Below are positions 44,033-53,263 of a stretch of DNA of 64,000 nucleotides, in pieces. The translations under genes and the position numbers were made by a program. Where the stretch lies: contig CM065653.1 in assembly GCA_033220425.1 (NCBI GenBank), positions 3,038,001 to 3,102,000 of the forward strand, read 5' to 3'. Source of the DNA: Lepraria neglecta (lineage: Eukaryota > Ascomycota > Lecanoromycetes > Lecanorales > Stereocaulaceae). The notes under the pieces were generated by a model. That model searched no databases and was not told the DNA's origin. It saw nothing but the letters and a program-made list of their open reading frames with translations. Position 1 is the stretch's first letter; each line of letters opens with the position of its first letter.

Positions 44033-45191
44033 TCAAGGGCTCGAGCAAGCATCTACGATGCGGCTTCTGCACTCCACCACATGCTCTTTGGGCGATCTGT
44101 AGGCGACTCGCAGTTCTTCGACTTCTGGATGCTCATTATCGACATGAACATTTGTTCTCATATTGCTCAATTCAAACATAACGATGACTCTGCTTACGCA
44201 GGCTGAGCCTAGACACCGAAAGGCCTGGTTCGAATTCAGCAGGAGAACTTCAAAGGCTGTACGAGGGACAGATTATAAGACCTACCACAAACGTCGCGTC
44301 TTGAACATTGATGAACAAGAGGCTGGACAGGACCAGTGTACCCATAGCGATATGAATGATAGTAGCGACTGAGGTGGCCCAAGATAAGGAGATGAACCAA
44401 TACGACTCTTGCCGGAATGCGAGCCGGCCTTCTGGATGATAGGCGCTTAGTAGGAATTCGTTCTTGAGCGCAGTCGAGATTCCGAGAGGGTTCTCTACAA
44501 TTAGTTTCACTCGGAGGCGCAATGCAACGGCTCCCAGTATATGGATGAATATGGCCAGACACATCCAGATTAGAACGATTGGCACATATTGGTTACTAAC
44601 GGAATACGTCTGAATGGAAAGCGAATAGGTGACCATTGCAACATTGGATATTGCTGCGAGTGCCAATGCGTACTGCATACCTGACACCAGTTGTCTCAGG
44701 TACGCGGGGATCGTGGGTGGTTCTGCCGAATAGTCTTTACGGCTCATCAGACTGGCAGGGGCGCCGTACTCAAAAGTTCGAAGCGGATTCACCGCTGGCG
44801 ACGCTGTTCCTAAGAGTAAAGCGAGCAAGGGGCGTTGTAGAGCAACCAGGCCTACTTCGACAGTGCTCGATCCTGCAAGGCTCAGAATCGTTGGTAGGAG
44901 ACCCAGCAGGACTGAGGCAGCTGCCATGTCGGCTTTGAGTACTTCTGGAGTAGATTTGAGCAGGCATTCGGCGACGTTGCTCATTATGGTAGCCAGACAT
45001 CTTCCTGAGCTACCCGAGCAAGTTCCGTTATAGGAAATGTACGCTTGGTACTGGTCTGAACAGTTACCTGTGATAAGATCGGGCCACGGTGGATCGTACC
45101 GATTATACCAGTGTTCGAAAAGTGTTGGCCATGCCGCAAAGACGGGTGTTGTTGCTAAGACAAGTATCAACAGAGCTATGCTGGTAGTCAT
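44033..45191 (-). CDS. Fungal integral membrane protein
   Basis: Two exons (45191-44286 and 44224-44033; 61-base intron, phase 0) give 365 residues. It begins with a signal peptide (MTTSIALLILVLATTPVFAA), then a Cys-containing extracellular part (GNCSDQYQAYISYNGTCSG) and the family block ECLLKSTPEVLKADMAAASVLLGLLPTIL. Next come LALLLGTASPAVNPLRTFEYGAP, three further TM segments and AMGTLVLSSLLFINVQDAT. Splicing to the second exon supplies the diagnostic end RCLGSACVSRVIVMFELSNMR, which supports the exon structure over read-through to 44250. The family is common and expanded in ascomycetes, with unknown function. The frame is intact although both neighbours are decayed. Confidence 0.78.
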
Positions 45192-46162
45192 ATTTCACAA
45201 ATTGTGGCCTCTTGCGCTAGAGTTCAAGTCTATGTAGGATTGGACAAGAGAAGTGCATTCTCGATTGCGGCCACTGTGGGCTCGTTAAGATACATATACA
45301 ACTTCGAAGCTGTACATCTGTTTCAGCCTTGCTCCAGCCTTAGGAGCGCTCAACTTAGAACTGGCTTTTCGTTTCATTCCGAGACCAGTCAAGTCAAGAT
45401 CTGCAGGTTAATATCGACTTCTGGGCTGTCTTAGTCTTGGCGGCGCTTATTTGAAACTTGGCTAATCGTTTCAATCTAAGACCAACCGGGACAAGCAACT
45501 GCAAGTCGATATGAACCTCGGCTATGTCTCTTAGGGAATCTGGTCCTTGAAATATTTTTGGACGAAGCAATGTCTAAAGCCAAAAACGCGAGCGGCACCT
45601 CACGCGAAGCGCCCATTCTTCACCCGATAACGGCTGCTGAAGCCGCTCGCTCAGCCGAGTCAGCTAATTATAGATGATCTAGATACCCGGACTTTCCGAG
45701 CTCAACCACCTGCAGATACCTGTCAGTCACATTCTCATCCCTGCAAAGGCGTTGACAAGGCGTACATTAGCCGCAAAGTCAAGAGCCCCGGGTCCCGGCT
45801 ATAGGGTGAGCACCGGGAAGTTTTCCAGTTTAACCAAGTTATGCCGAAAAGCTAGGGATAGGCAAAATGCTTAACGCCAGAGAGCCTAATCTTTCTGATG
45901 GAGAATTAAGAGTTTCTCCATCAAAACAGCATTTGATGGAGAAAGCTTGCTAAATATAACGCCTCTAGCTAATAAAGGCTAGCTCCAGCCAGTTGCGCTC
46001 GGAAAGTCAGGCGGTTAAGGATCATGATATCGCGTTATTCAGTAAAAACTGTAGCCGTATATTCCCACTCTTATTTCCCTACCATCTCTATCGCAATACG
46101 AGCCCATCTCCATCAGAAGCAATAGCCTAAACATATCCCTGAGATTCATTCTGTCCACTTCC
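45192..46162. other. Intergenic with strong hairpins
   Basis: No gene. GCGAGCGGC near 45590 pairs with GCCGCTCGC about 60 bases on. A three-armed repeat with a 13-bp perfect hairpin lies at 45897-45944 (separate entry). Confidence 0.45.
45897..45944. repeat. Three-arm hairpin repeat
   Basis: TTTCTCCATCAAA (45913-45925) and its exact reverse complement (45932-45944) flank a six-base loop. A third arm GATGGAGAA (45897-45905) can pair with the same TTCTCCATC, so two mutually exclusive stems are possible. Confidence 0.7.
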
Positions 46163-46389
46163 ATGGCTAACCGGAAATCGTATGTCTGCGTATCGGAAAC
46201 ACTTGTAGAGAAATGCTATCACGACCAACCTTCATCGAAGGTAGGATTTCCGGTGTCCCTAGACGGAAAATGTTATAAGCAAAGCACTACATGGGCATAT
46301 TCAAATTTAAGCTCGGTTGAAGTAGTAATTGAAAAGTGGGATGAACCCCCCATACTAAGAAGTTCCCAGAAGACCCTGATCCAGAGAAA

Positions 46390-46662
46390 TTGATAAGCGC
46401 ACTACATAGATTCTCCGTCGTCATGATGGGTAGAAAGATTGTAACAACAGAGAATGGGCTTCTAGGATGCACAGGACGCGATACTCAGCCTGGTGATCAC
46501 GTTTTTCGTTTACAGGGATGCAACATGCCCGTTATAATCCGACCTCGAGGGCCGCATTTTGAGGTTGTGGGGGAGTGCTTCATGGATCGCTTCACCCTTG
46601 ATTGTGCTACGAGAATCATCCAACGTGATAGACAGCAAATGGAGGAGATCACACTATGCTAG
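46390..46662 (+). pseudogene. HET-domain protein, C-terminal fragment
   Basis: The frame encodes FSVVMMGRKIVTTENGLLGC, then TQPGDHVFRLQGCNMPVIIRPRG and HFEVVGECFMDRF. This is the small C-terminal domain typical of HET proteins (R-F-F-x-T-x-x-G-x-x-G-x-G-P...GD-x-V...LLG...P-x-V-L-R...Y-x-x-VGE-x-Y). The intact form is seen at the end of the HET gene at 63,500-63,740 in this window. No HET core is found upstream; the frame at 46163-46390 (MANRKSYVCVSETLVEKC) cannot be assigned. This is a relic of a second HET locus. Confidence 0.65.
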
Positions 46663-47008
46663 AATTTCGGTGCTGCTACAAGTCAGCACATGCGAACTAT
46701 GATGGTGTCCTCGAACGGCTTAAGGACCCAAGTGAGTATGTCTGATCGGTACCTCCTCTGGCTCGGCATGAATTTACATGTTCGGATACTTTAGATCGTT
46801 TTTCTTGACGGTCCTCTCTACTGAAACCCACTTCCACCACGATTGAGAAATTCTGCTTGTCAGATTGCAGGTGGTCATATAGCAAGCTTGAAGAAGCTAT
46901 GACTACAAGATCTGTGGCAGCCAATCTGAGTACCAATTTGAGGCCCTGCTCATCTTCATACCTTTGGTGTCTTTGCAGCTTCTCTGATAAGCATCAGCTT
47001 TAAGGGAA

Positions 47009-47131
47009 AGGTTGCTGGACAATGAATATCTTAGCGCACTGACGAGCATAAACAACTTGGCAAATGAAATGATGATTTTGGGCAATTTAAAGGAGGTTGA
47101 CAGGCTGTATTCACAGGCATTGGCGCTGTAG
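47009..47131 (+). pseudogene. TPR repeat fragment (kinesin-light-chain type)
   Basis: One 41-codon frame reads RLLDNEYLSALTSINNLANEM and then MILGNLKEVDRLYSQALAL before a stop. This follows the TPR consensus of fungal NLR and kinesin-light-chain-like proteins (HP-x-T-L-x-S-x-N-N-L-A...G-x-x-x-E-A-E-x-L-x-x-Q-A-L). One repeat and part of the next are all that remain. Such repeats normally sit at the C-terminus of NB-ARC or NACHT proteins; no nucleotide-binding domain is seen here. Confidence 0.5.
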
Positions 47132-47559
47132 GGAGCATCCCGCTACATTGACAAGCATTTGCCGTCTTGCATATTTGTTGCACCACAAATCATTGTAGAG
47201 ATGCGGAATTTTCGTGCTTTCGAGCACATGCTAAATATAGAAAGGCACTTGAAAAGAACCATCTAATCACTGCTCGCGGCAATATTCTCTAATGCTAGAG
47301 GGAAAGAAAGGCTGAGTCAAATTGGAGTTTCATCAGTCTGGATAGGAAGAATTCCACGAAGTTGGAGGATTGTGCAATGTGGCTGCATTGGCTCTGCCTC
47401 TAATCTTCCTCCTGGTCGCAAGCCAAAGCCGGCTTCTTCAACACCGGCAAGGGAAAACTGTATTTTCTGGGGTTCAGGAGGCCAGAGTCCGCTTCCCAAC
47501 TCGGTAGTTTTTTGCCTCCTGAACACTGGACAATGAATATCCCCCGCCATTTGCACACT

Positions 47560-48960
47560 TTCTTCTTACTTTCAACAGTCCGGTCTTGGAAAACAGCTCA
47601 ATCAATATGTCCGCTATGTATCACAATAACAACATCTCCCTCGTCCCCTCGGGGACTGAAGCATTTAAGGACATTGAAAAATGTCTTCATTGGCGTTTTC
47701 GTAGCGTCATTCACGGGCGACTTGAGCTGTTTGGAGATGTTGCGGCTCGATTCATGGTATAGTCATGGACAGATTTCTTCAGCTTAAGCTTTTTGCCTCA
47801 CAAGTACGGTGGTGTAAATTTAACATGTTCATCTTAATAAATCTATTATTGGATGGCGTGGGCTCTTAGAATTTCACCTCATTCTTGATCAAAATCAGGC
47901 TGTGGATTAATAGTCAAAACAAGCGCATCTCACTTGTCCTCTCGAGGACACTACTCTCCGATGAAAAATACCTTCACTGGCGTTTTCGTAAAGTCGCCCG
48001 CGTCCTTCAACGCGGGTGACTCAAGCTTTTTGCAATCGTAAAGCTCAGCGTTGAAAGCTTCGGAGCTCGATACCTGCGATGTTGTTTTTTCCCATCTCTT
48101 TTTACTCCATGGCTCTTTCGTTGAATTTCTTGGCTCCACAAATGCAAGAGCCTCGAAATTGCATCAGAGGTTACAAGCGACAATCAGAGTAGATTTCGAT
48201 GGAGAGTCGGTCAAGAGTGAGAATGTATTGAAATAAGTAACATTCCGTTGTCGGGAAACCGACCTAGAAAAATGCCTTCATTGGCGTTTTCGTAGAGTCG
48301 CGTGAACTTGATGTTGGCCGACGTTACCACGTCGGCCAACATCAAGTTTAGGTGGCTTGAGCTTTTTGCAATTTGCTACGTTCAATCTAAAAACTGGTAA
48401 TTGGTGTTCTTTCTTTTTGCCCGCAGCGGATGCCACATCTACGTCACACCAGTTTATAATACGATTCAGTTGATATCCTGAGTACACTTGTCTTCTTGCC
48501 GAATGCTGCTGACGAATCCGATACCCATTGCTGATTCGACCTTGGCAGATGGCAACTTCGAAGTGAATAAAATATCCAAACAAGCGCGATTTCATCTTCT
48601 CCGCCGGAAAGGCGTCAGAAAAATGCCTTCACTGGTGTTTTCATAAAGTCCATGGCATCCATTGACGCCGGGTTGATCTGAGATTTTTGTAAATCACCAT
48701 GTTCGATCCGGGGTTCGATAATAGAAATAGCCACCCTCTTTATTCCTTTTTGCCCTAAGCGAAGGCTGCATAATGAAGTTCAGGGAGCCTGTCTAGCTGC
48801 AAGCGTTCGCAGTGAGTAAAAAACAGCAGCCGAGTTTCGGATGACGCGGATTTTGAAGTGAATAGTATCGAAATAAACCTACTATTTTTTTCCCTTTGGG
48901 GACCTGTGTAGAAGTACCCTAGAAAAATGCCTTCACTGGCATTTTCGTAGGGTTAGAGAG
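47560..48960 (-). repeat. Tandem array of five ~300-bp units with an invariant 33-bp core
   Basis: Cores at 47676-47708, 47963-47995, 48267-48299, 48618-48650 and 48922-48954 share the string GCCTTCAYTGGCGTTTTCGT with two to five changes, mostly transitions; spacings are 287, 304, 351 and 304. Outside the core the units are only loosely alike: CTTGAGCTTTTTGCAA just after it, GAAGTGAATA followed by an A/T-rich string before the next. The core can fold (GAAAA-A-TGCC, loop TTCAYT, GGCGTTTTC), with wobble pairs kept in most copies. At least three units carry a second hairpin directly after it (47993-48020, 48305-48348, 48654-48669). Read on the minus strand, every core encodes K-T/M-P-V/M-K-x-F-F, and units three to five stop right after FF. 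It may be a decayed tandem gene family or a structured DNA/RNA element. No known family recognised. Confidence 0.75.
48305..48348. repeat. Perfect 20-bp stem, 4-base loop
   Basis: The arms 48305-48324 and 48325+4 to 48348 are exact reverse complements around a TACC loop. The hairpin sits in unit three of the array between the core and the CTTGAGC block, where unit two has an 11-bp stem. A perfect stem this long in otherwise diverged sequence is unusual. Confidence 0.9.
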
Positions 48961-49121
48961 TATCCTAGCTTTATCGCAAAAATATCTTTTTCTTTTGGCT
49001 TTTCTTTTTTTTAGGAGTTGACACGGCGAGATCACAGCAAGGAATGAAAGGGCTCATTTCCGTGAATTATAGTCATGTTTGCTTAGGTTAAGTGGTAGAG
49101 AAACATTGCAACATACCCTCT

Positions 49122-49277
49122 CACGCTATCGCCAAAATAAAATTCAATGAGGGGTGCCCTAAGCGAAGCCCCTAAAGCACCCCTAAGTGACCCCCTCCGC
49201 TTCCAACGAGGGATATCTCCGGGCCGCTCCGCGGCCCCTCCGGGGCGCACATTAAACTTTATTTTGGCGATGCCGTG
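49122..49277. mobile_element. MITE-like inverted-repeat element
   Basis: Terminal inverted repeats of 28 bp (49122-49149 and 49250-49277) differ at four positions and share CACG at the ends and ATCGCCAAAATAAA inside. The 100-bp middle is GC-rich and self-complementary (AGGGGTGC/GCACCCCT; GGGCCGC/GCGGCCC). There is no coding capacity, as expected for a non-autonomous DNA element. I see no clear target-site duplication. Its right end lies six bases from the VMS1 stop codon, so it must form part of that gene's 3' UTR. Confidence 0.65.
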
Positions 49278-49282
49278 CCTCC

Positions 49283-51278
49283 CTACGTCCCTCCGGCCGT
49301 CCTCCTCATCCTCTCCTCTGCAGCCCTAGCCCTCCGTTCCCTTTCAACTCTCATCCGCATTTCAGGCGTCATGCCCCTGGCATCCTCTTCCCTCCGCTCC
49401 TCAGCAGTCTTCGGCACTGCACCCAGTGTTTTGCCACCCTTCTTAGGACTTGGGCCGACAGTTGGCTTCTCTCTTCTCAATCGCTCTTCCTCTGCTTTTC
49501 GCCTCTCGGTTTCAGCTTTCTCCGCCTCGGCCTTTTCGCGAGCGTCTCGCTTTTCGGCTTCGGCTTTTGAAAGTGCAGGAGGTACGTGGGCGGAATTCCA
49601 ATCCCACTTATCTTCTCCCAATTCGGATCGAGCGACGCGGAAAGCGTCTCTAGTAGCTCGATCACCTGCTAGATCAAATGCGACTTTGCCTTCACCATTC
49701 GGAAGAGTCGGGTCCGCGCCCGCTTTGGCAAGCAAAGCGAGCACGACCGCTGAGGAATTGATGGAAGAGGCGAGATGCACGGGCATGGGTGCGTGGTGGT
49801 TTGCTTGCGTTGAGGAAGGATGGAATGGGTAATTTGGGGAGAGCGAATTGGAAGCGAGGTACGAAAGAAGGGCAGGGGCCTTGGAGCGGCGGATTAGGGC
49901 TTGGATTTGCGAGGTGTGCAGTGAGGCTTCCTCTTCCTCCTTTGAGGCCTTGGGCTTTGGAACAGCGGCTGGTTTTACTTGAGAAATTGATTGAGCAGCT
50001 CCAGATTGAGCAGCTGCTTCGTCGATTTGGCTGATCTTGACGCGAGTGAGCTCCACGAATGCACGCATGAGCTCGGCCTGTGTGGCACGGCGAGTGCTGA
50101 ATGGGAAGGTGCGGTTTCGAGGGTCATTCTGTCGTAGGACTTGCCCGTCGTAGGGACCAAATAGGATGCGGCGATTTGAGCTACCCGTAGAACGGACGAA
50201 GATGAGTTGGGCGTTGCTGATTAGGTCCTTCCATTCAGCCAGTAAAGCCCGTATCTCCTGCTCGAGAGCCACCTCGTTGTATCTTCGTAGCGAGGAACCT
50301 GCCGAATGTGCAGCTCCCTTCGCAGAATCATTGGCGGACTGGGCACCACCTTGCTTGCGGCGTGTAGTGTAGCGGTGGAAGGTTTTGTGGGCGATCACAA
50401 TAGCTTGACGCTGTTCGGTGCCTGTGGCTTGCTTCCCCAGCTTAGGAGCGAGTGAGACAATCATGCCTGCGAAGTGGCCTCCGCCAATCATACACATGAA
50501 TACTGAAGGACTTGTCATGGTGGAAGGAAGAGGTACGCCATCAGAGCCATCGGCAGGGAGTGGCTTTGCGGGCACCGGGCGGAGCTGATTTTTGCGGACG
50601 ACGTCGACTGTGTCAGGCTCTTCTTGTTCGGAATTTGTAAACAGTGCTTTGTAGATTCCCAAAGATGTATTGTCAGGAAGCAGAGGAGTTGAGAACCATA
50701 CGAGCGGCGGCTTGCCCGAGCCCCTTTTCTTCCTCTTCGGCATGAATTCGTCTTCTGCGCCTACCTCTGCATGGCTAAGCTTTGCTTGCTTCTTTAGCAA
50801 CGCACTCAGTGTACTTTCTCTTGAGCCCTCTCTGTCCTCTTCGCTTTCTGAAGACTCGGATCCCGACCCAGATATACTCTCATCCAGGTCATCAACTAGC
50901 TTCTCGAATTGGTTCTCCGTAACAGCCTGCACACCTCTGACCTTCTGCTTCAGGTTGTAGTTGTGCCAGTCTGATTTGACATGTAGACGCTGCTCTTCCA
51001 CGGTTGGGAAGGCAGTCCCGCAGAGCTGACATGATGTTGAGACCTTCGTTTCTCCACTTGACGTTTCCGTCTCTTGCTTTGTAAGAGAGTTCTCGGGCTG
51101 TGGTAGAGTCTCGACGGAGGGCTGCAGGATCGTAGATTCTTTCTGGTAGAGAGTGACGAGAAGTTCTGGCGGTAGATCGAAGACTGGTGACTCTGTCAGC
51201 CTGTGGTACGTTTGACTGGTGAGGGTTCTCCCTACCGTAAAGCGGCCTCTTCAGGAGCTCATCTGCCTTATCAGCCAT
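49283..51278 (-). CDS. VMS1: VMS1/ANKZF1 family peptidyl-tRNA hydrolase (ribosome quality control)
   Basis: Two exons (51278-51236 and 51183-49283) give 647 residues. The splice joins MADKADELLKRPLY to VFDLPPELLVTLYQ and restores the C2H2 finger CQLCGTAF...HVKSDWHNYN. The VLRF1 release-factor domain follows: FMCMIGGGHFAGMIVSLA, AHKTFHRYTTRRKQGGAQS (the GxxQ glutamine required for cleaving nascent-chain tRNA), then LISNAQLIFVRSTGSSNRRILFG. Ankyrin-like repeats follow (PMPVHLASSINSSAVVLALLAKAGADPTLPN, VAFDLAGDRATRDAFRVA), then a long charged coiled coil (KAEAEKRDAREKAEAEKAE) and the basic VIM-like end (RVERERRARAAEERMRRTAGG) that binds Cdc48. It releases stalled peptides on 60S ribosomes and protects mitochondria. 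All parts are intact. Confidence 0.93.
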
Positions 51279-51596
51279 CTTACCAGAGCTACGGACTCTA
51301 CAGTATGGGTGGATTCAAGTGATGAAAGATTGGGAAAGAGCTTGATGATGTCGTTTGTTAGAGCTCGGCTGCTGCTAGCGCTCGACACTTTCCTCAAAGC
51401 ATGAGTCATGTAGAGCTTCCAACTGCTACTGGATTGGGAATACCAAACACGCTAACTATGCTTTTAGAGACATAGACAGGCAGCTAGACCATGATGGTGA
51501 ATTTTAAGAATTCTATCATAATTCATTGCCCATTAGTGCTATTTTCATTGGTCGCTAAGTAGACAGCAATGCAACCTTCGGACTAGGACCAAAAAT

Positions 51597-53263
51597 CTAT
51601 GTAGACTGACAATAGTTTGCCGGAAAGCTGCCCTGAACCCCCTTGAGCTCTCCCTCCCACCAGTCATCTATACTATCCGTCTTTTTGACCACTTTGATCC
51701 TGTCACCTTCCTTGAATGACAAATCCCCATGCCCTTCCCCAGCAAACTCATATAAAGCTGTCACCCAAATACCCTGCGTTGAGGGTATCCTCTTAGGTGG
51801 AGGCGGTGGTGGCTTCTTCTTGCCCGCTGCAATCGAGGCCATCGAGGATCCTGATGGAAATCTGTCTCGGGTGAAGTAGTCCGCACGAGGGCCAGCTGGA
51901 GCATGAATCATTGGGTCTCCAGCTGATGGACTCGTCACAGCGGACGAATTGTAGTTCGGTGTTGCTAGACCCAATGCAGTCTGTGAAGGAGCGGATGTTA
52001 TCCTAGGCCGACCCTCTCTGTAGTCCGGCGAAGGTGGATCTGACGAAGCACTAACTGCAGGCGAAGGAGGAGGCTTTAGTGCATTCGACGGGTTGTTGCT
52101 TGGCCGGCGTTGGGTATGATGAGAAATGCCATTACGAATATTGAGGCCCGTCATCGAACCGTGTGGCTTCTCTTCAAGGCGCATTTGCTGCTTTACGGCC
52201 TTTCCACCAGAAACGCAAGCTATGCCCGTCTCAATGTGTTGCTTGACTGGCCGAAAGTCCTGATCCCAAGTAGATGTGATCTGTCCTGCAGAGGGTGGTG
52301 GATCTGGAAAGCTCTCTTGATCACAGAAGTCATGAAGCAATGTATAGTATTGAGCAAGAAGGGTGTTTTGCGTCATGATCTGCGTTGCAAGAAGGTGGGG
52401 GAGGAGTGAGAAGGCCGCATTGATGACTGGCGGAAGGCTAGATTTGAGATGGTCATCTGCAATCTCGTATTCCTAACGCCTAATTAGCCATGCAGTCGAT
52501 TGCACGGAGCCATTGGAGTAAAGGGTGTTTGGACTGTAGCTGTTGGAGTTGTCCTGTACATAGGCCAGATTCACACTCCTTCGCCTGCTCATGGGAACAC
52601 TCCACATACATCTTTTGCTATCTGGAATTCCGCCTCTGCTTTTTCTAGGGCAGCATTGTCCCGTTCTGACCTCTTGGTCTTCTGCCTCCCGTTGTCGACC
52701 CTTTTCTGATATTTTTCAAAGTCCAGCTAAAAACATCAGCCTTGCCTTCTCTGCTCGTAGAGGGTGTTAGTATCGAACCTTTCTGTCCCCTCGCCTCTTG
52801 ATGACCTTTTTCATAGGGTGGATAGAGTCTCTGGCATCTTGAGCAGACTTGATGATTCTGGTGTCGACAAGGCTGACCTCCTCAAGCAAATCCGTCCGAA
52901 GATCATCGTAGGCGGTCTGCAGTTTGGTCGTCCTCTCCATTATGTTTCGTTCCGTGATGACAGGCTCATGGCCAGAGTATTCCTCGTTGGCCCCAATGAT
53001 GGGGGAATACATAGTCATGAAGCCGTGGACAAGGCGTTGCTGAGTGCCCAGGATGTCCCTCCACGCGTCTCGCCAAGCTTTGGACGCTTCGATGATCTGA
53101 CAGCTCCACATCAACAACCGAGTTTTTGAGGCATGACTTCGTTATAACGTACTTTGGTAAGCATCTTGTCAGCATCCTCAAAGTCCTTGAGCAGGACCGC
53201 GACCTGAGCTTCATCCGCCGACCTTGGCAGGAACTTGCCGAATCGCCTCTGCATGGACTGCAT
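51597..53263 (-). CDS. RVS167: RVS167-type BAR-SH3 endocytic adaptor
   Basis: Four exons (53263-53153, 53096-52779, 52726-52610, 52472-51597) give 473 residues. The start MQSMQRRFGKFLPRSADEAQVAVLLKDFED and IIEASKAWRDAWRDILGTQQRLVHGF are the N-BAR domain. It continues through VIKRRGDRK-LDFEKYQKRVDN, where exons two and three meet, and EYEIADDHLKSSLPPVI. A Pro/Ser-rich linker contains PPPPPPKR. The last 60 residues are an SH3 domain (VTALYEFAGEGHGDLSFKEGD, DDWWEGELKGVQGSFPANY) with the ALYDF-type, WW and ANY motifs. This is the fungal amphiphysin homologue (Rvs167/Hob1) that shapes endocytic necks and actin patches. The introns, 55 to 137 bases, keep phase 0 throughout. It is an alternative to the Hob3-type BAR-only proteins, which lack SH3. 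Confidence 0.93.

Noticed and set aside
47676-48954. Array regarded as a CRISPR-like repeat
   Set aside because: The genome is eukaryotic, spacing is about 300 bases and irregular, and the intervals are related to each other rather than unique.
49275-49832. Plus-strand frame of 185 codons
   Set aside because: It is the shadow of the VMS1 C-terminal coding sequence on the other strand.
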